64,000 bases of DNA. It comes from Glycine soja (Eukaryota; Streptophyta; Magnoliopsida; Fabales; Fabaceae). Within the stretch, counting starts at the first letter, position 1. Each line of letters begins with the position of its first letter. Made by a program: the position numbers and the translations under genes. The stretch lies in assembly GCF_004193775.1 (NCBI RefSeq), contig NC_041021.1:33553718-33617717 (forward strand), read 5' to 3'. Below the pieces are notes generated by a model. The model made no database searches. It had not been told where the DNA came from and saw only the letters and a program-made list of their open reading frames with translations. Below are positions 46,404 to 58,903 of the stretch, one piece after another.

Positions 46404-48480
46404 TGTAACACCCTCCTCTATAATTTTTAAATTAATGATAAGCCAAATAAGATTGTAATTAGTATTTTACATTCCATGAATAGTTGGCAATTTTAATATT
46501 TATTTCAGGTGATAATTCTGAAATAACTATTAAAACTACAATTATAAGAAATTACCAATTTTTCTTCAAACATGAAAATAAGTCTATATAATTTCAAAAT
46601 AATTATTTGAACTTAGAATTATGTTATATAGGAAAATATTCAAGCAGTATATTTTTCTCAGAAAAATATTAAATTCTAAGAAAATACCGTTAAAGGCTTA
46701 GACTGTCTGAGAAATAAATAATATGTATAAAATTTTCATAAAATAATGATAAATTCACAATGTCAGTTTAGATTCAGCTTATATACATTAAAAGATAATT
46801 TTGGGTAGGAGTGGGTAAACGGGCTCAGGTCCATGGACTGACCCGCGGGGTCCGCGGTCCGCACGGGTTACAGACCAATTTTTTTAAATGGTCCATGGTT
46901 ATATCATATTTTTGGGCCCGCCCCGCTTAACCCGCGGACTATGCGGGTTTGGTCCGCGGGGTCCGCGGGTTGCCCGCAGTCCGAATTAGGTTTAATTTGT
47001 GTGATCCTGACTTAATTATATTATGTTTGATTTTCTCTTTTTCACTTTAAACTTTTTTTTTAAATAATAGATAAAGAAATATATTAGATAAGATAAAGAT
47101 ATAAAGATAAAAATAAAAAATTTAAATTAAAAGATGATAAAGATAAAAAAGGATAAGATAAGAAAAATAAAAGATAACAAAAATAAAAGATTAAGATAAA
47201 ACAGATAAGTGATAACCTGCTAAAAATCTTCTTTTTTGATATTTTCTCGATCTTTTTCTCTTTTAATCTATCATTTTCATATCTAAAAGTCATAAATAAT
47301 AAAAATATCAATTCTTATCATTTAAGCCAAAAGTAATTGTTAAATAAATATTTTTAAAGATATTTCAATATATTTTTATTATAAAAAATAGCTCATATCA
47401 CATTTAGTAGTTGTAGCAGGCTAAGAACATTTTTTCTCCTCACATGTGCTTAACAAATATCGAACTAGGCTTCTTGTTGACAATATATACTAAAAATTGG
47501 TTACTAATATTTGATATGCAGGGTAAATAATATGTAATGATTATTGTCTTTTAATCACTTAACTTGATTTTATTCTAATATTTATTATTATTTCGAGTTT
47601 TAGGAAAAGAAGATGAAGATATGAAGATGGAGAAGCCTAAGCTACTTCAAATATGAAATCATTTGTTGTTGGAGATGTTTAAATTTCATATTTTAGATTT
47701 ATTGCTTGAATTTTCTTTTGTTAAGACATTATTTATTTTATTGATGTAATTGACTAATTATTGAGATTTTATTTACATTTGTATTGAACTTAACTTGATT
47801 GTATTATATTTTTATTAAAATTAAAATTCTTTTAAAACTAGGCCCGCGGACCGGCCTGTTTGACCCGTGGGGTTCGCGGGGCGGAGACGAACCAATTTAT
47901 TTGGTCCGTGTAAGAAGCGAGGCGGATTGGACCGGTCCACTACCAATGCGGGCTTATGCGGACGGGCTTTACGCGGGTGAGTTGACCCGCTTACCCACCC
48001 CTAATTTTGGGTAAAATTTGAGAATTTTTAAGAAACAAATAAAAACACTGAAAAATTAGACAAAAAAAAAAAATACTTAGATGATTTAAATAATTAGAAT
48101 TTATCATAAAATTTTATTTTGATTTGTAACCTTAAATATAAATTAAGTTCATTAAAAAGTTTTGACTAAAAATAAAATTGTTTGACCAAAAAGTTAAAAA
48201 TTTGTCGTATAAACTTACACAAATAGTACCCTAAAACACCTGCTCATCTATAAAAAGAGATCGGATAAAATTTTATCATTTCTCTTATGTTTGGTGATGT
48301 CAGCAAAGAGACATCAGCAATAAGGTTATAAAAAAAAATGGAGAACAAAAAAAAGAGATGTGGATCGAACTATAAAAGGTCTTCTTCAGAACGTTTAAAG
48401 TTACACCCAACCGTTTTCTTCTTTTAAGAAGTTAACTACATTCTCATCTGTCTTTCTCTTATTCTCTATCTGTGAGACTC
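46404..48480 (+). mobile_element. LTR-like sequence split by a hAT element
   Basis: Begins TGTAACACCCTCC, an LTR-type start, and is AT-rich. A TATA-like CTATAAAAAGAG at 48248-48259 followed by a pyrimidine-rich leader would fit a plus-oriented LTR promoter. The hAT element at 46806 interrupts it with a perfect 8-bp duplication. The right end and any partner are not found, so this could equally be a gene promoter region downstream of 48003. Confidence 0.35.
46806..48003. mobile_element. Non-autonomous hAT element, 1198 bp, target duplication ATTTTGGG
   Basis: Terminal inverted repeats TAGGAGTGGGTAAACGGG and, reversed, TAGGGGTGGGTAAGCGGG. The 8-bp duplication ATTTTGGG is perfect at 46798-46805 and 48004-48011. 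The ends hold GC-rich subterminal repeats (GGGTCCGCGGGT, CCCGCGGAC) in strong contrast to the AT-rich interior. No transposase, so it must be moved by a hAT transposase from elsewhere. Confidence 0.92.
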
Positions 48481-51400
48481 TGAACCACCTATTCAGTTGC
48501 CTCTCTCATCTTCCCTTTTTCAGATAAACTCCATAAAATCACTTTTTTCAACCCATCTTTTTCACAACTGCACTTTTGTCTTCACATGGAGTATCCAAAA
48601 ATCAGAACGCAAACCTCATACTATTCTTCCTTACTGTTGATTCAAGGCAAGGGAGGAGTGAGGTGGTTCTGTATGTTTGTATTTTTATTTCTGCTATGTT
48701 AAAATTATGTACTGACCTTTTATTTTATCTCGTATATTTTGCTGTTTCTGAATTATATACTAAGAATTTATAGAGTTCTATTTGTCTGGGTACTGATCAT
48801 GACAAACAGACACTACTATTTTCTTGTGATTTTCTTAAAGATAGAAAGCTGTTTTTGCTACTCCATGCAGTTACTCGTTTTTTTTTTTTAAAATAAAAAA
48901 CAAAAACACTCACTTAGCTTTAGAATACTGAAACATACCTTTTTTCTTTGTCTTTCTCGGTTCTATACATACCCAAGAAGGCACATGCTTATTACACTGT
49001 TTTGTACATAAAAATAATAATAAGATGCAAATGATATAAATGTTCGGATAGTTGGAAGAGAAAAACAAAAGAAACTTCTCTATTTCAAAAAACAACTTTT
49101 TCTTAACAAAGAATAGTTATAAACCAACAAGGAAAATTTTAACCTCATGTGTCTGTGTCTCGGGTTGGAAGACAGAAACATAGGAAAATCACTTTGTCTC
49201 TTTCAACCAGTTATGTTAAGGTTTGTGGGTGTTTGACCAAGTGAAGGGATCACAAGAAGAAAAGGTTTATTTTAAATTAGGATCCAGCTGCTACAAGTTA
49301 TAACTAAACCAAAAACCATTTTAACTTCCCGAGTGTGAACATGGGATTCTGGTTTTTAATAGAACCAATTTTCTTATCATCATTTAAATCTTTCTTACCC
49401 ACCTTCTTTAGACGAGAGTTGTTTTTTTTTTTTCATATAAAAAAAAATAAGTACAGATTTGGTGAATTTGTTTCAGGTATAGAATAGTCAAGATGCAAGG
49501 AGGATCTTTTGTTTATTGAAAGATGAATGTGTTATTTTCGGTTCTGCAGTTTAAGACTTAAGGTAGAAACTCCTTGCTGGAACAAAACCATTATTATTAG
49601 AGCTCAAGAGAGATAAAACTGAATTGTTATTGAATTGAGATTAAAATCTAAAATGATACAAGGGTCTCATTATATATAGGTATAGAGCCCAAAGGAAAGG
49701 AAAGGTAGAACTAAGATATAAGAGTCCTAACAGAAAAACAAAAATAACTATCTTTTTGTTAATTGTTCCAAAGGAAAGGAAAGGTAGAACTAAGACATAA
49801 GAGTGAGAGAGGTTCAAACTTGAAACTTAAAAAACTTATCTCATGTTTTCGGGGCATGGGAAAGGAAAGTAAAAGAGCCGTGAAAATGAGAGATCGGGTT
49901 TAAAACAAATACATGCACACGGTATATAAAATATGGTAATTTTCGTCATTTCAGCCTGCTTTTAATGCTACACCACCTATAATAATAAGGAATGGAGGGA
50001 GAAATGATAGTAACTTCGAATTCTTCCCATTAATATTTTAATAAAAATTAATGAAAAAATACCACCTAGAATAATAAATGTTTGTGGCATTTGTTTGTCA
50101 ATTAACTACAAGGTACCAATTAATATATATTCAAATTTTATTTTATAATACTACAATCTTGTATAGGAATTTATAATAAATAATAAATTTATATAATGAT
50201 AAAACATAAGAATAAATATTATCTAAGGTGTAAATTTTGCTCAATATATTTAATATATTAACATACTACATACTAGTAATATTGTATAAAAAATAATATG
50301 TTATCATTTATATCAAGTGAATTATAAATACATGCACTGTGAAATTATATAAAATCATTTTTAATAATTTTATAACTAATTTTTTTTGTTAATTGATATT
50401 TAAAGTATAATTTATGCGATTAAAAATTTAATATGGAAAATCAATTTAATCGGTTAATATATTTACTTCAAATAATTAATTTCTCTCGCTAATTAAAAAC
50501 CATAGATTCTTTTTTTATTTTAATTATGTTTAACTTCACCCAGAGTTTCCAACCAAGACATTCGTAATAACACAATGCTATGCCTCCAAGTTCCATGATG
50601 GGGGCATGTTATGGTAAGACCAAGACATACTACACCCTTGAGAATATCTATTGTGACCATCTCCCGCCAGTTTCACCCTGAACTACTTAGTCTTAGACAC
50701 AGGTAAGTTTTAAGGCTGTCACCAATTCTTGGTAGTTGGTAAGTAAAGCTTTGAATGGGTTGATTGAAAGTATACTCGCTATTCTTACGATTGATTTTTT
50801 TTTTTCTGGACTAGCCGTTGTCATTAATACCATTTCCTTTATCTAGATCACTCCTATCATGAGACTTTGGATGACAAGATGAAAATTATGATAATAACTC
50901 CTTATTGGATGACAACTCAAAGTCAACTACACTAATTACTCGTGCAGGAGCACATGACATGAGCATATGCATGCACACAAACTCCCACACCTTATACTGG
51001 CATATGACAATTTTTCCTTTCGAATTGCTTTCTCGGTCCATGGCATTTTTCTATTCTAGATTAGACCCTTTTGAGAGTAACCTTCAGCTGAACTTGAGAA
51101 TCTAATGCAACTTCTATTGTAATATATAAAATCTTAGCACGTTGTAGGATTAAATTCTCATTAGAATGATAATTAATGTTGTTTACAACTATACTATGTG
51201 TAGTTTTATTTCGAACCTTACTGCTTGTACTGTATATAGCAGCAATCATTGTCAATAGTGCCTTTGGTTATGGGTTATTGGAGTTCCATTACATTTGAAC
51301 ACAGCCACCCTGCGTAGTTACAATTTACAACTAGTTAACACTTAGGACAATCCACTCTCCAAGGCAACTCAACAAATAAACCGTTTAAACGACTTTGAAA

Positions 51401-51679
51401 TTGGAACTTTAATTAAACAACACAAAAAAAATATAATAGGAAAAGACAATAAAAATGGTCACTATATTTCATAATTTAACATAAATGAATTACTTCATAT
51501 ATTGAAAGAAAAAATTATATCCTTGTACCAATATAACACACAAAAAAGCCATCATCTGGACACGGTCCAACGTATGTATCCATTTTTTGGAGGGGCGCCT
51601 TCAACTTAATATTGATTAGGAAATCAAGGAAGTTTTCTAATTGGGTCAACACATTTGAACAGAGATGCATTCAAACCTC
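48481..51679. other. Intergenic DNA, no supported gene
   Basis: A short plus frame (ATG 48586, 38 codons ending in a hydrophobic FCMFVFLFLLC) follows a TATA-like site and a CT-rich leader. It is too short and unsupported to call. Bases 49600-49800 hold a direct repeat of CCAAAGGAAAGGAAAGGTAGAACTAAGA (49688 and 49770). The rest is AT-rich without features. Confidence 0.4.
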
Positions 51680-54600
51680 CTATAAATCTGAAAAGAAGTT
51701 GTTCGATCCACCTAGGGCATTCCCATTATTTGCATTCTTTCTCTTGTTCCCTGAGAAAGTTGTCAACACACATATTTAAGCACAGCATACACATAGCCTT
51801 CCAATGACCAAATCATGTCTATACTCCCTTTTGTTATGGACTTTCTATAACATTCACATTTATCACAAATCATATCTCACCTTTACTATTCTTTGAAGGA
51901 TCATCATCTAGATCCATCGCATCATCGTCACTGTCAACAGCTCCAGCTTCATTACTTTGTGTGTTTCCTGAGCCTTGTAGAATATTATCCAAGTCCCATA
52001 GCTGCATGAAAAGAAAATGTTGGATGTTCAGACAACTAATTTGTTAGTATAATCTGTACAAAAATATAGTAAATATATAGACATACTTGCATATACAGAC
52101 ACATGCAACCAATGGTTCACATTTTTAACAGTGACCTACCCTCCATTATTAATAAAGACACCTCAGATTGACAAACCATATTTTAAGCCAAACCATTGCA
52201 AACTCATCCAACCAGTACGTCAAAATATATGTTCTTTTTTGTTGTTTTAAGGAATATGGACCATATTAACTGATTTAACTTCTATATTTACTTGCCAAAA
52301 ACTATAACTTAATGTAATCCCATTGGTAATATCATTGCATACAATCATCTGTCCCCTTTTCAGTTGCAAATGTCCATCCCAATTAAGCAATACAAGCACT
52401 CTGGAGGAAATTATTTTCTTTTACTTAGAATTCTAACCACTAAGAATCCCCTTTGATATTAAAAGGGTTAAATTATATAGAGATATCTGAATTCTGAAAC
52501 TTTTTTGTTGTAATCCCTGCACAGAAAAGTCTACACTTCAGTACCTACATGAAAAATTATTTACAAAATAATGCTAGACATTTATTGAAGTTATGGCAGT
52601 ATTAGAATTTTCTTTCATACAGGGACCAAAAGAAAAAATGATGTTAAGTGTAGGGACCAAAATGTAAAAACTTTTTATGTAAGGACAAATGAAGTGTAAG
52701 ATTTATTAACATAGGGACTAAAACAAAATAATGATCTCAAGAATAGGGACCAAATCTAATACCATTATTGCATCAACACACAGTAAGAATCAGTTTATAA
52801 ACTTTTTTTTCATGTAGGAACTAAACTGTAGGTTTTTTTCATAAAGGGACTGAAACGGAATACTGAGGTAAGGACATTTTTAATTTAACCTACTTAAGGA
52901 TAAAAAAAGAGGAGACAATTCCTACAAATTTTACAGAGTTAGGAAAAGTACCTTTAACATTTGATCATGGGAAATGCTTCCAAGAAACTTCCTATCATGA
53001 GAGAATGCTACAAGACCAAAGAAACCATAAGTGATTACTAGAAGTTAGGAATAAAAGAAAAGACATGAAAACATACAATAATGCATGCTAATGCTTGAGC
53101 ACACAATAATGAGGCTGAAAGCAGCAAAAAAAATATCATACTAGGCTGAAGTCCCAAAATACCTCATTAGACATGAAAACTACAGAATTAATGCTAACAT
53201 ACAGTAAAACTACAGAATCATGGCTTAAAACAATAGAGTCCACATGCAGACAGAACCAGTCAACATTAAATGCTCAGAGGAAGAGACTGTATGTTACCAA
53301 GACACTCAACAGGATATTCTGAGTGTTCTGCAATTGGCTGGATGACTCTGTTTGGTAATATCCCAACCAGGCTGAACAATAAAAAAAAATCACTAATATA
53401 AATGAAACAGAGAACAACGGAAATAAAAGATTGAAATGTGATTCAAACAAGAGGAACAATGCTCTCAAACAGAGAAAGACTGACTTGATAATTCTATTCT
53501 CTGATCCGGTAATAATCCTGTCTTCATCAAGCTAAGATTAAAAAGAAGAAAAAAAAAAGTTTAATACAACACCTAAGGATGGTAAGAAAAACCTGCTGAA
53601 GCTGAAATAATCATGTTATGATATTGATTCACCTTCAACATAGCATCAATAGAATTAGAAGAGAGATCAGTAAATCGATCGCTGGAATTGAAGAAAAATA
53701 GTAAGATCAATCAAACAGGTATATAAGAAATACAAGAGAATGAGAACATCCTTAATGTCTTTCAGCTTCTCCTACAAATCATATCTATCACGTAATTCTG
53801 ATGTGTTCCACATTATATACCTACAATCCTTGAAACATCCCCACGAATACAATAGAATGATTCCAGTTTGTGATCCACATACAACTTTCCTACCATTCTA
53901 GTCACCCAGCCAAAAAAACATAGGCATCAGTTATGTGATCATTTTAGAATGTGTCAAACATAGTACATCTTTCATTGCAAGGAAAGAAATTGACAAATAG
54001 CCTGTTTGGGTTTGCCGTAAAATCATAAATAGTTGCATTTTTATTCAAAAAAAAAGACACTTCAATTTTTTGAGGTATTTAGCCAAAGTATAAAGTACTT
54101 TAAGTGATAATAGAAATAGAAAATATACTGTTAAAATCAAGAAGAAATTGCTTCTCCTATGAAGCAAGAATAAAAGCAGATAAAAACATTCATTGAAGTT
54201 CTTTTTCATAGGAACATTTTTAAAAGAATCCTGTAAAAGAATACAAATTCATTGCAAAGTCATGAGCTTAGAGCCTTAGACTATGATACCTTCATTAAAA
54301 CCACAGACAGTAGCTCATCTTCAGAAAATTCAGATTGAGCTTGCACCTGTCAGTAAATCATGAAAAGGTGGGTTGAAATTCCAATGTAATAAATAGTTTA
54401 TGTTTTAAAAGGAACTAGAAAACACAGATATACAGCTTACTTTATTTCTTCGAAGATTGCAAACAGACAGAGTCCCATCTCCACTTAACAACAAAAGAAA
54501 ATTTAAGGGGAAAAAAGAATTTAGACTATATTGATAAGTAAGGAAAGTAGAATTTGAAAAACAAATGGTTATATTCATCAAGCATATTGCAAGGCAATTC

Positions 54601-56560
54601 AATTATTAACAGCAAATTAGAAAAATATTTTTCATAAACAAGGAAAACAGCACTGTTAAAATGTGAAAACAGTTTTAAGTAACTGTCAGTTGTCAGCAGC
54701 AAGGTTAATTTCAAGGATATAAAAGGGGGGCAGGGAGGGATCAAGGTAATAAATTAAAACACATGTTTGGACAACTAATACTAATTGTTGCAGAACAGTT
54801 CAAATATGAAATAAACATGTTTATTCATAAAATCCAACCAGCATATGTTAAGGAATGGACCTAAGTTCCCTAATAAAATTTGGGCTAGACCAGCTAGTTA
54901 ATAAGCAGACATGATAATTAAAAAACATAATCTTATTTCTACAACAGTTAATAATACCATTGGCCACAACAAGTTACTATTATAAAATATAAATCAATAC
55001 AGAAATAACTTGAGGGCAAAAAAATGCTATAAAATTTTCAAATATAAAATATATGATTATCTTGTACTAATGGTTTCTTAATTAAATGCAAGTAAGAATT
55101 TGAGAGAACACACATCATTCTTTTTATAATTACAAATCAATTATAAATTGACATGGCATCCCTCTCCATAAGAAAGTTAAAAAAAGATATTTATAATCAC
55201 TACCTAGTGACAACTAAGTAACTCTTTTCTATCCATTGGTATTTTGGGGCAGGTGAAGTTAGAGAATTAGCTACCTTGTTGCCAACAGTTTCATTGCATC
55301 AGACACAAAAGTAATGTCTGAAATGTAATCTTCATGGGCATTAAAAGAATTGCAACAAGAACGTTCTCTGATATCCCATACCTACAAGAAGGAAGAGCTA
55401 AATGAAAAGCATTGAGAAAACACTATCACCTGGCCTTCCCATAACTCAAACATCAATATTGCAACCATCTTCAGAATAGTAATGGGTGGCTGTAAGTTGA
55501 ATAGTGGCTAAAAGATGCCATAAAAGTGGGAAAAAATGTATGACAATTGACAAAAAGGAAAAAAAACAATAAATCAAACAATATTCAAATAAGGAATGGT
55601 GCTCATAGCAAAAGGGATTATAGATGAATTGATTGCAAATTTACAATAACTATTATTGTGGTCCAGATATTTACATGAGATGAGAATAGGAAAGTGATCA
55701 TTGGACACGATACTTTCTGTGCTTGCTAGGGGCATAGCACTTTCAAATTAGTCAAGTCGTGACTAATTAAGCTTCATTAATTTATAAGCTGGGCAAAGAC
55801 AGAAATTTTAAAACAAATGAGCAATCTATTATTACCATCCACTATCATAAAAATGACTAAATATCTACGTCAAAATTTATCAATGCAGACCATGACGTAG
55901 TCTGAATATCAGAGCAAATACAAATGCTAAGAATTTGAAAATTGAAATTAAAAAAAGAGTTACCTTTATACAACCTTCATCATCTCCCGAGGCAACAGTT
56001 GACTCAGTCAAGTTTATCAATCTATTTATCGCAGCCCTGCATCACAACAAAAACCACAAACAAATTCTAAAGCAATGAAGATACTTGTGAATCTACTGTA
56101 ACCCAAATCATGACAAAGGTGTAATTGCAGGAAATTTGATCACTCATGAGCATCATCAAGACGAGCAATTGTAGATCCAGTTTCCACATCCGTAGCCAGT
56201 ATTAAGCAATCCGGAGAACCTGTCAAGATCGCTGAAACGCAAGCATAGCAACAAACATTTTAAGTTCAAACCCATCCAAATGAAATAATCAATCATCAAC
56301 ATAATATACAAAATAAAGTGCTTTACCACGTCCACCGTTGATGAATCGAGCAGCCCTGCAGGACTCAGTGTGAGCATGAACTTCCAGCATCCTGAAACTA
56401 AAAACCAAAAAGAATACAAGAATGAAAGTTAGCAGCAATTCACCAAAAAGAAATACAAATTAGCAGAGCAAATAGCAAATAGCAACCAACAACCAACACT
56501 CAGCAAACAAAAATAAAAGGTTCAGAATTTATACCTCACAGGGACATGTTTTTGTGTATA
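51680..56560 (-). CDS. WDR55: WDR55-like WD40 repeat protein, 13 exons plus a 5' remnant
   Basis: Exons on the minus strand: 56391-56327, 56231-56144, 56036-55964, 55381-55275, 54483-54441, 54346-54290, 53897-53821, 53681-53633, 53531-53485, 53371-53298, 53007-52952, 52001-51881, 51750-51680. All introns are GT-AG and phases match throughout, giving about 309 residues without a stop. Landmarks: HAHTESCRAARFINGGR, SGDDEGCIKVWDIRERSCC, LLATSGDGTLSVCNLRRNK, LDEDRIITGSENR, ISHDQMLKLWDLDNIL, an acidic SDDDAMDLDDD tail and a final KGNKRKN..NNFFSDL. This matches plant WDR55, a WD40 protein that acts with DDB1/CUL4 in embryo and organ development. The 5' side is odd: a fragment HVPVR (56535-56560) runs into a poly-T/A junction and the first 40 or so residues with the usual start are not in the window. 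It may be a truncated paralogue. Confidence 0.88.
52466..52890. mobile_element. MITE-like insertion in a WDR55 intron
   Basis: Ends GGTTAAATTATATAG and TTTTAATTTAACC form a short inverted repeat. Inside, AGGGACCAAAA / AGGGACTAAAAC motifs recur (52622, 52653, 52714, 52746, 52844). It lies in the 880-bp intron between exons at 53007 and 52001 and does not touch splice sites. Confidence 0.55.
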
Positions 56561-57187
56561 TTGCTTTTTTTTTTTTTTTTAAAAAAATTATGCCTGAACC
56601 ATCATTTTATTCATATTAGTAGTTACTTTTTTATTTATTTGCTATTAGAAAATGCATATGTATATGAGAAATGAAAAATTGAATTTATATTACAAAGTTA
56701 ACTTGATAAATGAGGGATTTTATTGAAGCATCGCATGAAAGTTAAATTACCAAAGCAGAGACATGAACCACTACATGTCTTAATATTTAACTTCTGAAAT
56801 TAAAACAACAGACCATTCCCTTCAACTTCTTTTAAAATAATTCTAAGTTCTTGAAACTTAAACTTTAAACATTAGATATCTATTATTCTTTTTTCCTTTC
56901 TCTCATTTATTCTAACACATTCATCTAATACACAACCTTAATTTACTGAGTATTTTGTATTTATTTAGCACTCAATTTTATCATGCAATACTAGGCAATT
57001 AAAGAACTAGTTAGGTATATGGTAGAAAAAGTTAAATGTTGATGAAATACATATCTTGATTTAGAATTGAATTGACGATCGTCTCTGTTTCTAGATGGAC
57101 TACCCTAGATAGGGTTGGAGGCTACCTATCTAGACTCCAAAGCATCAAGTGTGTGTATTCTACTCTATCTCTAGGCCACACTCTAAA

Positions 57188-57360
57188 CAGCTGTGATTTA
57201 TATAAGCATTAGTTCTTCAAAATTTCATCAAAATGAGCTAAATTCCTTGACAGCTGTGATTTATATAAGCATTAGTTCTTCAAAATTTGATCAAAATGAG
57301 CTAAATTCCTTGGCAGCTGTGATTTATATAAGCATTAGTTCTTCAAAATTTCATCCATGG
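57188..57360. repeat. Tandem repeat, 63 bp x 2.7
   Basis: CAGCTGTGATTTATATAAGC starts units at 57188, 57251 and 57314, nearly identical over 63 bp (one or two changes each). High identity suggests recent duplication. The frame across it is open because 63 is a multiple of three, but it has no protein features. Confidence 0.9.
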
Positions 57361-58720
57361 CTACAAGTGGATTTCTTACAGAAGAGAGATCAAAATAGCA
57401 GTATATTTTCCTTGAGATGTCAAGGTAGATTAGTTTTGTTAGCAATGTGAAACTAGAGGTGCCATTTACCTTGATAAGAATATAGCCTTGTGTAAGCAGT
57501 TGAAGATACTTTACAAAAAATGGTAGCCTCATTGGCAGAGAAGTGCTAAAAGAATGTGAAACAATCTTTACCCTCCCCTTATTTTATTCTTTGATTCATT
57601 TATCTTGTACAATATTTAGATGATCATTAATATGTGTCACCTTATCTTATTCTTTTTGTGCTTACTTTCTCTGTACACAAAATGTATGTCGTGGAACAAT
57701 ATCACATGTAGTGCAAAGATTTTAAATTGAAGTCGTAGTCCCAGTTTTGTCTTGATCCTAAATATTAGAGAAAATTACAGATATTGTAGAGATTAAAAAG
57801 TCTTGAATCCTTGATGTTGCAGTTGCCTACAGGTTTTTAAAACCTTGCATACAATGAGTCGATGATGAGGAGCTCGACATTGGGAATTTCATGTCATATG
57901 TCTGACATTCTGAAAGTGTATAAAGTGCTAATGTCATAGACAAAGCTACTAATGAGAATCAAATATAACTAATGAAAAAGAGACACATTTATTTGTTCCA
58001 CACGTGCTCACAGACAAAGCCTTTTCTTCATATTCATTTTTTCTGTACAGTTTTTTTCCCCTCTAGTGACTAGCGTGCTCTATCCTCTCTGCATCTATCA
58101 ATGATGGCTTTGTATACATTGCATCAATTAGAACATCAAGCAAGGTTGATTAGCAACAGTGAAGTAGAGCTTGTGATGGAAAGGTGCATTGATGATTCTA
58201 AGCAATGATGTTGTACCACTCTCAACAATGTAGATAGCTAGAGATAAACCGAAGATATAGAGAATGGAATTCAAAAGCTCCTGCAGTAGTATAAAATAAT
58301 GCTAACACATAAAGTTATTGATACTTAGCATATAGCAATAAAACTGACTCAACTAGGGGATTCTCTTGTCTTATAAATTCTTCCTCTTAATCTTGTCTTA
58401 TGTTAGAAATGTATTTTGGATTGGGTAATCCATGATACAAATGTATTACAGATTAACCAATATGCAATACATTCGTGCCTATTACAAATTTCTCAATCCA
58501 TAATACACACTTCCTTCTTCGACACCACTGTTGACCTCAACCACTACCTCTCCAACTCATTGGACTCAAGTTGATAGTTGAAACTACTAGAATACAAAGC
58601 TTGTGCCTGAAGAACATTTATAATAAAGGTTCACACTTCAAATAGAACAATTTCATACCTAGCATGCCTTCATTCCACATGTCCCTCCTAATCAAGCAGT
58701 TATGAAAAGATCATGTCCAA

Positions 58721-58826
58721 GAAACATACAAAACTTAATTTGACCAAATTAGTAAGAAACATACAAATTTTAATTTGACCAAATTAGTAAGAAGCATACA
58801 AAACTTGTATTAGAACAAATTAGTAA
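58721..58826. repeat. Tandem repeat, 35 bp x 3
   Basis: GAAACATACAAAACTTAATT units start at 58721, 58756 and 58791, each followed by TGACCAAATTAGTAA or a variant. It lies 80 bp upstream of the MAIN-like gene. Confidence 0.85.
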
Positions 58827-58903
58827 TGACAAAGCTTTGTTACCAATTATTTTAATATTTAATTTTACCAAAAAAAGTAAATGTTCTTCATGATTTCAGG
58901 ATC

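Larger units (their letters stand above)
56561..58903. other. Intergenic DNA with two small tandem repeats
   Basis: Starts at a poly-T/poly-A junction (56561-56588) that marks the broken 5' end of the WDR55-like gene. No recognised gene follows. I looked here on the minus strand for the missing WDR55 first exon and did not find it. Confidence 0.5.

Noticed and set aside
48586..48702. 38-codon ORF with hydrophobic tail after a TATA-like box
   Set aside because: Too short, no family resemblance, and no downstream exons seen; possible but unsupported.
51871..51880. Stop just after the acidic tail suggesting a C-terminally truncated WDR55
   Set aside because: GTGAGA is a good splice donor and the Lys-rich last exon with NNFFSDL is present at 51750-51680, in phase.
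57193..57450. 85-residue frame with three repeats of MIYISISSSKF type
   Set aside because: Produced by the 63-bp tandem repeat, whose unit is divisible by three; no start context or homology.
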